In this document: positions 6,748 to 14,639 of the stretch, piece by piece | Layout of the letters: each line of letters begins with the position of its first letter | Position numbering within the stretch: position 1 is the stretch's first letter | Origin: Hominenteromicrobium gallistercoris | GTDB taxonomy: Bacteria > Bacillota > Clostridia > Oscillospirales > Acutalibacteraceae | Reading direction: 5' to 3' | Assembly: GCA_019119145.1 (NCBI GenBank) | Contig: DWXR01000064.1 | Span: forward strand, 1-34,847 | Length of the DNA stretch: 34,847 nt | Notes under the pieces: generated by a model | What the model saw: only the letters and a program-made list of their open reading frames with translations | What the model was told of the DNA's origin: nothing | The model's database searches: none | Made by a program: the position numbers and the translations under genes

Positions 6748-9147
6748 ATGCATCGGGTGATAGAACGATTCGGAAAGGACGTCGTGGTTTTCGACGGCGG
6801 CATGGGCACGCTTCTGCAGGCGCACGGCCTTGCGGGCGGCGCGCTGCCGGAGCTGTGGAACCTCGAGCGCCGGGAGGTCATCCTCGGCATCCAGCGGGAA
6901 TACGCGGCGGCGGGCTGCGACATTTTGAGCACGAACACGTTCGGCGCGAACCGGCTGAAGCTGCAGAACACCGGGCACACGGTGGAGCAGGTCGTCGGCG
7001 CGGCGTGCGAGATCGCGCGCGGGGCGGCTGCGGGCCGCGCGGCCGTCGCGCTCGACATCGGCCCCTCGGGCAAGCTGCTGGAGCCCTACGGCGACCTCAG
7101 CTTCGACGACGCCTACGCGCTCTTTCAGGAGATGGTCGTCGCGGGGCGCGACAAGGCGGACCTCGTGCTGATCGAGACGATGAGCGACACGTACGAGGTC
7201 AAGGCGGCGCTGCTCGCCGCAAAGGAAAACTGCGACCTGCCGGTCGTCGTGACGTATACCTTCGATTCGACCGGCAAGCTCCTGACCGGCGGCAGCATCG
7301 AGGCGGCCGTGACGCTGGCCGAAAGCCTCGGCGCGGATGCGGTCGGCATGAACTGCAGCCTCGGGCCGGAGCAGATGGCCGACTTTGTGCCGCGCCTGCT
7401 GGCCGCGACGCGCCTGCCGGTCTGCGTTACGCCGAACGCCGGCCTGCCGGTCGCCGTGAACGGCGAGACGACGTACCCGGTCGGCCCGGAGGAATTTTGC
7501 GGCTGGGCGGAGCGCTTTGCCGGGGCGGGCGTCGCGCTGCTCGGCGGCTGCTGCGGCACGACGCCCGCGCACATCCGCCGCATCGCCGAAGCGCTGCGCG
7601 GCAGGCCGGTCCCGGCGCGCAGCGTCCCGGCGCGCACGGTCGTTTCCTCGTACACGAAGACCGCCGAATTCGGCGCGCGGCCGCTGCTGATCGGCGAGCG
7701 GATCAACCCGACCGGCAAGCCGCGGCTGAAGGAAGCGATCCGCGCGGGCGATTTCGAGTACATCTGCCGCGAGGGCATCGCGCAGGCGGAAAGCGGCGCC
7801 GATATCCTCGACGTGAACGTCGGACTGCCGGGCATCGACGAGCCGGCCGTCATGGCGCAGGCCGTCACGGCGCTGCAGAGCGTGACCGACACGCCGCTGC
7901 AGATCGATACCTCGAATACCGAGGCCATGGCGCGCGCGCTCCGGCTCTACAACGGCAAGCCGCTCGTCAACTCGGTGAACGGCAAGGCGGAGTCGCTGCA
8001 CACGGTGCTGCCGCTCGTCAAAAAGTACGGCGCGGCGGTCGTCGCGCTGACGCTCGACGAGGACGGCATCCCCGACACCGCCGCCGGGCGCGTGCGGATC
8101 GCGGAAAAGATCATCCGCACCGCAGAGGAATACGGCATCCGGCGCTGCGACATCGTCGTCGATACGCTCGCGATGACCGTGAGCACCGGCGCGGACAACG
8201 CGAAAATCACGCTCGACGCGATCGAGGAGATCCGCCGCCGGTTCGGCGTGCACACCGTCCTCGGCGTCTCGAATATTTCGTTCGGCCTGCCGCGCCGCGA
8301 GCTGATCACGAGCACGTTCTTTGCGATGGCGATGCAGCGCGGCCTGAGCGCGGGCATCGTGAACCCGCTCAGCGGCGAGCTGATGAAGGCCTACCGCGCG
8401 TACTGCGCGCTGACCGGCCTCGACGACGGCTGCAAGACGTATATCGAAGCGTATGCGAACACGGCGGCCGCACCGGACGTCCCGGCGGGCGGCGCGGCGC
8501 AGGCTGCGGCCCCCGCGTCGGAAATGACGCTGCACCGCGCGATCGTCAAGGGGCTGCGCGAGCAGGCGGGCAGCCTGACCGAGGCGGCGCTCAAGACCAC
8601 GCCGCCGCTCGAGATCATCAACGGCGCGCTGATCCCGGCGCTCGACGAGGTCGGCAAGGGCTTTGAAAAGGGCACGGTGTTCCTGCCGCAGCTCTTGATG
8701 AGCGCCGACGCCGCGAAGGAGGCCTTTGACCGCATCAAGACGGAGCTCAAAAGCCGCGGCGTGGAGGAAAAGAAAAAAGGCCGCATCCTGCTTGCGACCG
8801 TCAAGGGCGATATCCACGACATCGGGAAAAACATTGTGAAGGTCCTGCTTGAAAATTACGGCTTCGAGGTCGTCGACCTCGGCAAGGACGTGCCGCCGGA
8901 GGCGGTCGTGCAGGCGGCGGTGGAGGGCAATATCCGGCTCGTCGGCCTTTCGGCGCTGATGACGACGACCGTCGTCCACATGGAGGAGACGATCCGCGCG
9001 CTGCGCGCCGCGCACGACTGCAAGATCATGGTCGGCGGCGCGGTGCTGAACGCCGAATACGCCGCGTCGATCGGCGCCGATTTCTACTCGAAGGACGCGA
9101 TGGGCTCGGTCCGCTATGCGGAATCGGTCTTTGCAAAGGAGGCGTGA
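6748..9147 (+). CDS. metH: cobalamin-dependent methionine synthase MetH lacking the activation domain
   Basis: 799 aa from ATG 6748 (AGGAAAGGG upstream); an in-frame GTG at 6727 overlaps the previous gene. Transfers the methyl group of 5-methyl-THF to homocysteine through methylcobalamin. Domains in order: homocysteine-binding zinc barrel (about 1-290, zinc cysteines Cys203 in MNCSLG and Cys268/Cys269 in GGCCGTTP), pterin-binding barrel (about 310-570, beginning LLIGERINPTGKP), four-helix cap (about 595-670), and cobalamin-binding Rossmann domain with DIHDIG at 688-693, where His690 is the lower cobalt ligand. It stops soon after that domain, about 800 rather than about 1200 residues; the missing reactivation domain is the preceding gene. 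Confidence 0.95.
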   Translation: MHRVIERFGKDVVVFDGGMGTLLQAHGLAGGALPELWNLERREVILGIQREYAAAGCDILSTNTFGANRLKLQNTGHTVEQVVGAACEIARGAAAGRAAVALDIGPSGKLLEPYGDLSFDDAYALFQEMVVAGRDKADLVLIETMSDTYEVKAALLAAKENCDLPVVVTYTFDSTGKLLTGGSIEAAVTLAESLGADAVGMNCSLGPEQMADFVPRLLAATRLPVCVTPNAGLPVAVNGETTYPVGPEEFCGWAERFAGAGVALLGGCCGTTPAHIRRIAEALRGRPVPARSVPARTVVSSYTKTAEFGARPLLIGERINPTGKPRLKEAIRAGDFEYICREGIAQAESGADILDVNVGLPGIDEPAVMAQAVTALQSVTDTPLQIDTSNTEAMARALRLYNGKPLVNSVNGKAESLHTVLPLVKKYGAAVVALTLDEDGIPDTAAGRVRIAEKIIRTAEEYGIRRCDIVVDTLAMTVSTGADNAKITLDAIEEIRRRFGVHTVLGVSNISFGLPRRELITSTFFAMAMQRGLSAGIVNPLSGELMKAYRAYCALTGLDDGCKTYIEAYANTAAAPDVPAGGAAQAAAPASEMTLHRAIVKGLREQAGSLTEAALKTTPPLEIINGALIPALDEVGKGFEKGTVFLPQLLMSADAAKEAFDRIKTELKSRGVEEKKKGRILLATVKGDIHDIGKNIVKVLLENYGFEVVDLGKDVPPEAVVQAAVEGNIRLVGLSALMTTTVVHMEETIRALRAAHDCKIMVGGAVLNAEYAASIGADFYSKDAMGSVRYAESVFAKEA

Positions 9148-9150
9148 CGG

Positions 9151-9252
9151 ATGGGCGTCGTACCGGAAAAGTGCCCCTACTGCGGGAGCACCAGCATCGG
9201 CGTCGGCTACCAGATTGGCGGCGGGCGGCTGTACGTGGATGCCTACGCTTAG
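9151..9252 (+). CDS. 33-aa zinc-knuckle ORF, probably a truncated zinc-ribbon protein
   Basis: A short ORF starts 3 bases after the metH stop with an excellent AGGAGG at 8 bases. It reads MGVVPEKCPYCGSTS and continues to GYQIGGGRLYVDAYA before TAG. CPYCG is one zinc knuckle. The N-terminal CPYCG...GVGYQ pattern resembles small Firmicutes zinc-ribbon proteins (sometimes annotated TFIIIB-like) that normally carry a second CxxC about 30 residues later. No second CxxC is seen in this frame; the +2-shifted frame after the stop reads GGVCCAGNAAALREKI, which could be a decayed end. It may be a translated microprotein or a broken gene. Confidence 0.45.
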   Translation: MGVVPEKCPYCGSTSIGVGYQIGGGRLYVDAYA

Positions 9253-9338
9253 CACACCGCAAATCCGCCGGGTTCCGCGCCAAAGCGGGCGGCGTGTGCT
9301 GCGCCGGAAACGCGGCTGCGCTGCGGGAGAAAATCAAA

Positions 9339-9384
9339 GGGGAGACTGCAAATCGGCACGGGGCCGATGCAGTCTCCTCTTTTT
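9339..9384 (+). terminator. strong terminator of the metF-metH operon
   Basis: A perfect 10-bp stem (9341-9350 with 9368-9377) is extended by an inner stem (353-357 with 363-367 of the same kilobase) and followed by TCTTTTTA. It also lies at the 3' end of the convergent minus-strand gene ending at 9383. Confidence 0.88.
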
Positions 9385-9895
9385 ATCGTTTGCTGCAGTA
9401 CCGGATGCAGTGCTCCTCCGGCGCGGGCGGATCAAAAAGCGATTGCATTTTTTCGAGCAGTCCGGCGTCGATGGCGTAGTCGGTCGTTTCCCCGGCGGCG
9501 ACGGCTGCGTTGCGCGCCGCGATGTTGCGCTGCCAGTCGCTGTCGGAAACCTCCACATAGTGCCATTCGAAGGGGATGCCGGCGCTGCGGTAGTACGCGG
9601 AAGCGGCCGTGCGCTCGGCGCGCTGCCAGAACCCCCAGTCCAGAATCACGGGGCAGCCGGCGCGCGCGATCTCCACCGCCTTTTTGTGCAGGTAACGCTT
9701 GATGTCCGCGGCGACCGCGTCGTACCGTTCGCCGAGCTCATGGTGAAACAGGTCGTATTCGATCTCGTCGCAGGAGAGGCGGACGGCGCCGGTCAGGGCC
9801 TGCAGCTTCCCGGCGTAGCGCGTCTTGCCGCTGCAGAGCTTCCCGCAGATCAGGTGCACGGTGCCCGGCGTGCGCTCAGCCGTTTCCGGGAACAT
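9383..9895 (-). CDS. P-loop ATPase/kinase of the AAA_33 / zeta-toxin-like fold
   Basis: 170 aa. Walker A is GKLCSGKT at residues 18-25, followed by SCDEIEYDLF (the DE typical of this kinase group), VILDWGFW (Walker B-like strand) and a lid helix with WQRNIAARN. Proteins of this shape phosphorylate small molecules or nucleotides; the substrate here is unknown. There is no antitoxin-like partner, so a zeta-toxin system is unlikely. It begins 20 bases before the end of the upstream SGNH hydrolase gene, so the two are co-transcribed and translationally coupled. Confidence 0.75.
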   Translation of the reverse strand: MFPETAERTPGTVHLICGKLCSGKTRYAGKLQALTGAVRLSCDEIEYDLFHHELGERYDAVAADIKRYLHKKAVEIARAGCPVILDWGFWQRAERTAASAYYRSAGIPFEWHYVEVSDSDWQRNIAARNAAVAAGETTDYAIDAGLLEKMQSLFDPPAPEEHCIRYCSKR

Positions 9896-10544
9896 GGTTG
9901 TAGTCGAAGCCGCAGGCGGCGAGCCATTCCTTCGCCATCAGCGTCGCGCCGATCTGGTTCGGGTGCACGCGGTCCCACGCGATCAGCGAGGAATGCTTGT
10001 AGGCGAAATAGCGGTCGTACATCGACTGGAAATCGACGAAAATGCACTTGTATTCTCCGGCAAGCTTCGCGCAGATGTCGACGTATTCCTGCATGCGGGC
10101 GCGCATGAAGTCGGTGCGGTTCGGCTCCATGTAGTACGGCGTCGCGAGGATGACGCCCTTGGCGACGGCCGCGGCCGATTCGATCATGCTGCGCAGGTTG
10201 CGCTCGTACTCCTCGGGGGAGACGGCCTCGTCCGGAATGGCCGGCGAGTCGAACTGGCGCCAGACGTCGTTGATGCCGATGCAGATGGAGACCCACTGCG
10301 GGTGCAGATCCAGCACATCGCGCTTGTAGCGCTCGAGGAGCATCCGCGAGGTGTTGCCGCCGATGCCGGAGTTCGTAAAGCGGAGGCTGAGCTCCGGGTA
10401 AACAGCACAGGCGAGGCTTTCGATCACGCGCGGATAGCCGTGGCCCATGTTGTCGAAAAGCCCCTCGCCGACCGGCTGTACGCTGCCCATATCCGTGACG
10501 GAATCGCCCGCAAAGACGATGCGGTCCATGTTTTCAAAAATCAT
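9876..10544 (-). CDS. SGNH/GDSL-family hydrolase
   Basis: 222 aa from ATG 10544 with GGGAGAG upstream. All SGNH blocks are visible: FAGDSVTDMG (block I, nucleophile Ser), SGIGGNTS (block II Gly), GINDVWRQF (block III, GxND) and WDRVHPN (block V, Asp and His). These enzymes deacylate or deacetylate esters such as acetylated sugars or lysophospholipids; the substrate is not readable here. There is no signal peptide, so it is cytoplasmic. Followed by the P-loop gene with a 20-base overlap. The long open frame upstream of 10544 runs through the promoter and is not part of the protein. Confidence 0.88.
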   Translation of the reverse strand: MIFENMDRIVFAGDSVTDMGSVQPVGEGLFDNMGHGYPRVIESLACAVYPELSLRFTNSGIGGNTSRMLLERYKRDVLDLHPQWVSICIGINDVWRQFDSPAIPDEAVSPEEYERNLRSMIESAAAVAKGVILATPYYMEPNRTDFMRARMQEYVDICAKLAGEYKCIFVDFQSMYDRYFAYKHSSLIAWDRVHPNQIGATLMAKEWLAACGFDYNHVPGNG

Positions 10545-10589
10545 GCTGTTATTCTCTCCCAAACCCGCTGCTGCGGTTATTTCACTCCG

Positions 10590-10618
10590 ATTATAGCCGC
10601 TTTCCGCCCGGAAAACAA
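10590..10618 (-). promoter_or_regulatory. promoter of the SGNH hydrolase / P-loop pair
   Basis: Minus-strand TTGTTT (10618-10613), 17 bases, TATAAT (10595-10590). Confidence 0.7.
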
Positions 10619-10629
10619 GTGGGAAAATG

Positions 10630-10656
10630 AAAAAGGCCGGCCCCGCAGAGGAGGCC
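10630..10656 (-). terminator. terminator of the PurF-like gene
   Basis: On the minus strand GCCGGCC and GGCCGGC form a 7-bp stem around a 10-base loop, followed by CTTTTT. Confidence 0.8.
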
Positions 10657-10675
10657 GGCGCTTTCGCCTTGTATT

Positions 10676-12091
10676 TTATTCCTTGCCGTCCCAGCAGTAA
10701 GTGCAGAGGCATTCGGGGTCGATGCCGACGGATTCGATCAGGTCGTCCAGGCGGTGGTAGCGCAGCGAGGTGAAGTGCTGGAGCTCGCAGATGCGGTCCA
10801 CCATCTTCTGGTACTTTTCGCTGTCCGGGTTCGCGTATTCGCAGAGGGTGTCGTAGTCCGGGTCGCAGCCCTCGAGCTCGCGGATCACGCGGCGCGTGAT
10901 GAGCTCCATCTCCGAGGTGGAGCGCGAGAAGTTCAGGTACTTGCAGCCGAAAAGCAGCGGCGGGCAGGCGGGGCGGATGTGCACCTCTTTGGCGCCGCTC
11001 GCGTACAGGAATTCGGTCGTCTCGCGCAGCTGCGTGCCGCGCACGATCGAGTCGTCGATCAGAAGTAGGCTCTTGCCGTCGATCAGGTCGTGCACCGGGA
11101 TCAGCTTCATCTTGGCGATGAGGTCGCGCTTGCTCTGGTGCGTCGGCATGAAGGAACGCGGCCAGGTGGGCGTGTACTTGATGAACGGGCGGGAGTAGGG
11201 GATGCCGGACTCATTCGCATAGCCGATCGCGTGCGCGGTGCCGGAATCCGGGACGCCGGCGACGGTATCCGGGTGCACATCGTCGTCCTTGTCGCGCTTT
11301 GCGAGCAGTCTGCCGCAGTTGTAGCGCATCTGCTCGACGCTGATGCCCTCATACGAGGAGGAGGGGTAACCGTAGTAGACCCACAGGAACGTGCAGATCT
11401 TCATCTTCTTCCCCGGCGCGACGAGCGTGCGGACGCTCTCCGTGTCGAAAACGACGATCTCGCCCGGGCCGAGCTCGCGGTAGTCCTGGTAGCCGAGGTT
11501 GAGGTACGCGAAGCTTTCAAAGCTCGCGCAGAAGCCGTCGCTCTTCTTGCCGAGGACGATCGGCGTGCGGCCGAGCTTGTCGCGCGCGGCGTAGATGCCC
11601 TTCGGCGTCAGAATCAGCATCGAGAGCGAGCCCTCCACGATTTCCTGCGCGAAGCGGATGCCGTCGATGAAATTGTCCTTCTGGTTGATGATGGCGGCGA
11701 CAAGCTCCGTCGGGTTGATCTCGCCGTTCTGCATCTCGAAGAAGTGCGCGTTGTGGCTGATGACCGTTTTCAGGATCTCGTCGGCGTTGTTGATTTTGCC
11801 GACCGTCGTGATGGCAAAGGTGCCGTGCTGCGAGCGCACCAGAATCGGCTGCGCCTCGTAGTCGGAGATGCAGCCGATGCCCATGGTGCCGTGCATGGTC
11901 TGTGATTCCGAAGTGAATTTGGTTCGAAACGGCGCGTTCTCAATGTTGTGGATCGCCTTGTCGAAGCCGGTCTCGGGGTCATAGACCGCCATGCCGGCCC
12001 GGCGTGTGCCGAGGTGGGAGTGGTAATCCACGCCGAAGAACAGGTCGAAGACGCAGTCTTCCCGGGATGTAGCGCCAAAAAATCCGCCCAT
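10676..12091 (-). CDS. amidophosphoribosyltransferase (PurF) paralogue with a degenerate glutaminase domain
   Basis: 471 aa. The C-terminal half (about 235-471) is a type I phosphoribosyltransferase with the PRPP loop LLLIDDSIVRGTQ and the PDSG loop, aligned with PurF. The cysteines that bind the PurF 4Fe-4S cluster have counterparts: KICTFLWVYYGYP, the RPACPPLLFGC segment and the C-terminal CLCTYC. The N-terminal half has the class II glutamine amidotransferase layout, but the nucleophile Cys after Met is Gly (MGGFFGA), the glutamine-binding HVRYST segment is GCISDY, and the HNGN segment is TVGKINNADE. It should therefore not hydrolyse glutamine. It may use ammonia or another amine, or be regulatory (inference). 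Single-gene unit. Confidence 0.85.
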   Translation of the reverse strand: MGGFFGATSREDCVFDLFFGVDYHSHLGTRRAGMAVYDPETGFDKAIHNIENAPFRTKFTSESQTMHGTMGIGCISDYEAQPILVRSQHGTFAITTVGKINNADEILKTVISHNAHFFEMQNGEINPTELVAAIINQKDNFIDGIRFAQEIVEGSLSMLILTPKGIYAARDKLGRTPIVLGKKSDGFCASFESFAYLNLGYQDYRELGPGEIVVFDTESVRTLVAPGKKMKICTFLWVYYGYPSSSYEGISVEQMRYNCGRLLAKRDKDDDVHPDTVAGVPDSGTAHAIGYANESGIPYSRPFIKYTPTWPRSFMPTHQSKRDLIAKMKLIPVHDLIDGKSLLLIDDSIVRGTQLRETTEFLYASGAKEVHIRPACPPLLFGCKYLNFSRSTSEMELITRRVIRELEGCDPDYDTLCEYANPDSEKYQKMVDRICELQHFTSLRYHRLDDLIESVGIDPECLCTYCWDGKE

Positions 12092-12134
12092 AAATTGAAA
12101 CTTCCTTTGCTGTAAGAATTAAAAAGACAGAACT

Positions 12135-12143
12135 ATTATAGCA
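12135..12143 (-). promoter_or_regulatory. extended -10 promoter of the PurF-like gene
   Basis: Minus-strand TGCTATAAT lies 44 bases before the ATG; only a weak T-rich -35 is seen. AAAGGAAG precedes the ATG at 12091. Confidence 0.5.
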
Positions 12144-12178
12144 AAAAGCGGCGAAAAGGAAAAGGGCAAACAATAGAG

Positions 12179-12209
12179 AAAAGGCCGCCGAAAAATCCGG
12201 CGGCCTTTG
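12179..12209 (-). terminator. terminator of the O-antigen-ligase-like gene
   Basis: On the minus strand AAGGCCGCCG, a 6-base loop and CGGCGGCCTT form a perfect stem followed by TTCTC, seven bases after the stop codon. Confidence 0.8.
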
Positions 12210-12216
12210 TGAAGGC

Positions 12217-13467
12217 TTACAAAATTGGTTCCCCGGGCTCATCCGGCGGCGGGGTCTTCTGGCTGTGCGTGTGCACGGGAAGGATCTCGTGCTTCCGGTT
12301 TGTGCCGAAGATGTGCACCTTGTCGTATTCGGTGCTGAAGCCAACGACGTACATGATGAGCAGGCTCGTCTGCGGCCAGAGCATCGTGATGTCGAGCAGT
12401 CCGTGCAGCAGCACGCAGACGATGACGGACACCGTCAGCGCGTAGCGCTGGTGGCACTTGTTCTGCCGGTGCAGCCGGATGATCTTGCTCACGTTGATCG
12501 AGAAGTAGCCGAGCAGCACGGCCGTGCCGACGAGGCCGAAGTCCATCAGCACCTCAAGCACCAGGTTGTGCGAGTGCTTTGCGATGCCGTAGGCGTCGTA
12601 CAGGTCGCGGATGCGGACGTAGGTGTTGTAGCCGCGCCCGAAGACCGGCGCGTCGAGAATGCTGCCGATCGCGCCGCCCCAGATGTCGAAGCGCTTGGCG
12701 ACGTCTTTGGCGAGCTCGTCGACACGCGGCAGAAAATGCAGGGAGTCGCCGAGAAACAGCGTCGCGGCAGCGAAAGCGGCCAGCGCGGCGAGGTAGATCG
12801 CGCCCCATTTCTTTTTGCCGCTCAAAAACAGCATGACCGGGCAGACGATCACCAGCACGATATAGGTTGTGCGGCATTCCGTCAGATCGAGCGCGATCAG
12901 GTTGATCGGGATCAGCGCGGCATAGGCGAGCTGCATGCGGCGGTTGTCGCTCTTGACGATGTTGTAAATGCAGAAGAGGATGACGAGCGAAATGTAAAAA
13001 GCGTAATAATTCGGGTTTGAAAACACAGAGCTGTAGCGCGCCCCGTACGCCCAGCGCATGCCGAGCGCGCGCTGGATCAGCGCGATCAGGAGACAGTAGG
13101 GGCTCATGAAGCAGACAAAGGAAAGGATGATCCGAAACATGCGCTGCGTCATGGTGTATGTAATGAAGATCATCGCCACAAAGGCGAAGATCATGAAGAT
13201 GCCGAGCAGAATGTCCACAGCCGTGCCGCCCCAGTATACTGTGACGGCCATGGAAAGCACCCAGAAAATCGAAAGGAAAACTACGTCCTGCTTGCGCCGC
13301 AAAAAAATAAAGCCCTGCTTGGTGATGAAAATATAAATCGGAAGAAGGATCAGCACGGCGACTTCCACATAAACCGTGAGAAAGATCGAGGCGGTGAGGA
13401 CCATCAGGACCTTCTCATTCGGCGTCAGCGTGCCGAGCTCCTGCAGCAGTTCCCTGAAGCGTTGCAG
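12217..13467 (-). CDS. O-antigen ligase/polymerase-like polytopic membrane protein
   Basis: About 10 hydrophobic segments. The Wzy_C/O-antigen-ligase signature is near the C-terminal third: an extracellular loop with GRGYNTYVRIRD and the motif KHSHNLVLEVLMDFGLVG. Such proteins join or polymerise lipid-linked glycans at the outer face of the membrane. The first ATG is at 13404 (AGAAGG five bases before), but the same frame is open back to about 13473 and encodes a plausible amphipathic lead-in (LQRFRELLQELGTL). A strong GGAGGTG at 13481-13475 stands about 9 bases before a CTG at 13467, so a non-ATG start is proposed; the ATG-only version would be 395 aa. No other glycan genes are adjacent, unlike a normal capsule cluster. 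Confidence 0.78.
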   Translation of the reverse strand: MQRFRELLQELGTLTPNEKVLMVLTASIFLTVYVEVAVLILLPIYIFITKQGFIFLRRKQDVVFLSIFWVLSMAVTVYWGGTAVDILLGIFMIFAFVAMIFITYTMTQRMFRIILSFVCFMSPYCLLIALIQRALGMRWAYGARYSSVFSNPNYYAFYISLVILFCIYNIVKSDNRRMQLAYAALIPINLIALDLTECRTTYIVLVIVCPVMLFLSGKKKWGAIYLAALAAFAAATLFLGDSLHFLPRVDELAKDVAKRFDIWGGAIGSILDAPVFGRGYNTYVRIRDLYDAYGIAKHSHNLVLEVLMDFGLVGTAVLLGYFSINVSKIIRLHRQNKCHQRYALTVSVIVCVLLHGLLDITMLWPQTSLLIMYVVGFSTEYDKVHIFGTNRKHEILPVHTHSQKTPPPDEPGEPIL

Positions 13468-13481
13468 ACCGATTCACCTCC

Positions 13482-13688
13482 AGAAAAATATTGAAATTCG
13501 GTGGACCGTATTCGCCCGCACGGCGAATGCGGCTGCGGGCGGATGGGTGAGATGCAGAGGACCGGAGCCCCCTTGTCCTGTAGAGCGGGGAAAAGCGGCT
13601 CCATTAACATTCAAACACAGTTCAATGGTCATGCCCTCAGATCTGAGCGCCGAAAAGCGCACGCCGCGGCCGTATGGCCGCCTTGGCC
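13482..13688. other. non-coding gap between two minus-strand genes
   Basis: About 200 bases without a convincing ORF. It holds GC-rich inverted repeats (GCCCGCA/TGCGGGC around 13515-13541; GCGGCC/GGCCGC around 13665-13682) that could end the upstream acetyltransferase transcript, but neither has a T tract. No clear promoter for the membrane-protein gene is visible. Confidence 0.4.
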
Positions 13689-14159
13689 TTACAGTGTATA
13701 GCTGAATTCAAATTCGTGCTGGATCGGGATGTTCTCGTTGCCGAGCTGCGGGATGGAGGGCTTCAGCTTTCTGGATTCGTCCAGCGCGTCGATGTAGACG
13801 CCCTTCAGCGCGAAGCCGAACCGCTGGTAATACCGTATCGCGTGGATGTTGTCGTTCGTCGTGATCAGCCAGACGCGCGAGCAGCCGCTCTTTCCGGCAA
13901 TATCCATGACCGAACGGATCAGCGCCGAACCGATGCCCTGGTTCTCCACAAGGCTGTGCAGGACGAGAATTTCGCACTGGCCGTTTTCGATGGTGTAGAG
14001 CACATAGCCCGTCAGCGCGCCATCCTGTACGGAAATGAACCCGTCGGAATCGGAGGTGTCGTGCGCGACCCCCTTGGTCACGACGATGGGGCCCGCCCAT
14101 TCGTCCGCAATGAGCTGATTGACCTGTGACCGGAATTCGTTGTTTATGGGTATAATCAT
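13689..14159 (-). CDS. GNAT-family N-acetyltransferase
   Basis: 156 aa. Motif A of the GNAT fold is visible as ILVLHSLVENQGIGSALI (the Q-x-x-G-x-A/G acetyl-CoA loop is ENQGIGSAL), followed by VWLITTNDNIHAIRYYQRFGF, the usual motif B with the Asn and Tyr near the thiol site. The substrate is not readable. ATG at 14159 has AAGGAG eight bases upstream. It is monocistronic as far as can be seen and points away from the tRNA cluster. Confidence 0.88.
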   Translation of the reverse strand: MIIPINNEFRSQVNQLIADEWAGPIVVTKGVAHDTSDSDGFISVQDGALTGYVLYTIENGQCEILVLHSLVENQGIGSALIRSVMDIAGKSGCSRVWLITTNDNIHAIRYYQRFGFALKGVYIDALDESRKLKPSIPQLGNENIPIQHEFEFSYTL

Positions 14160-14498
14160 AAATACGCTCCTTTTTATAAAATCTCCTTTTCAAAATCACA
14201 AAACGGCCTGAATGCTGCCGGTGTTTCAACCGTTCAGCCGCGTTCCATGCTCTGCCCGGTCGAGCTGGGATTCCGGCAGGCAGCGCGGCCGCAAATGGGC
14301 GCATCCGCCCGAAAGATAAGGTATTGTATCCCCAGAAAATGAACGTGGTATGAACGTTTCGCCCCGACAAGGCACACGTTTCCTATTTTCCCTATTTTAT
14401 CAGGAAAACGGCGGGGTTACAATGGCTTTTGCAAAAAATTTGCAGAAAAGGCTTTCAGCTTCCGCCGGCGCGGCTGCAAAAAAAATTCCGTTTTTCGG
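14160..14498. other. 339-base intergenic region before the tRNA operon
   Basis: No ORF with a supported start. It contains AT-rich tracts, two CTATTTT words around 14390, and a palindromic TTTGCAAAAAATTTGCA around 14428-14446. No good promoter for the acetyltransferase was identified. Confidence 0.4.
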
Positions 14499-14527
14499 TT
14501 GACAGCAGGGGGCTTTGTTGCTATAAT
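14499..14527 (+). promoter_or_regulatory. perfect consensus promoter of the tRNA operon
   Basis: TTGACA (14499-14504), exactly 17 bases, TATAAT (14522-14527), 13 bases before the first base of tRNA-Lys, as expected for a stable-RNA promoter. Confidence 0.85.
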
Positions 14528-14540
14528 ATTAAAGCTGTAT

Positions 14541-14616
14541 GACTCATTAGCTCAGTTGGCAGAGCACTTGACTTTTAATCAAGGTGTCCGGAGTTCGAAT
14601 CTCCGATGGGTCACCA
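14541..14616 (+). tRNA. tRNA-Lys (anticodon UUU)
   Basis: 76 bases with encoded CCA. Acceptor GACTCAT/ATGGGTC with one G-T pair, D-arm GCTC/GAGC, anticodon stem CTTGA/TCAAG around loop CTTTTAA, T-stem CGGAG/CTCCG. A hairpin AAGCGCG/CGCGCTT (about 14616-14636) fills the spacer before the next tRNA. Confidence 0.97.
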
Positions 14617-14639
14617 AGCGCGTCGTGAACGCGCTTTAC

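Noticed and set aside
6613..9255. Minus-strand open frame of about 880 codons opposite metH
   Set aside because: It is the antisense shadow of a GC-rich gene: Arg/Ala/Val/Asp-rich, with no domain and no ribosome site, while the plus strand encodes complete MetH.
9383..9895. Zeta-type toxin of a toxin-antitoxin system
   Set aside because: The P-loop and DE motif fit the wider kinase fold, but no small antitoxin gene precedes it; it is coupled to a hydrolase instead.
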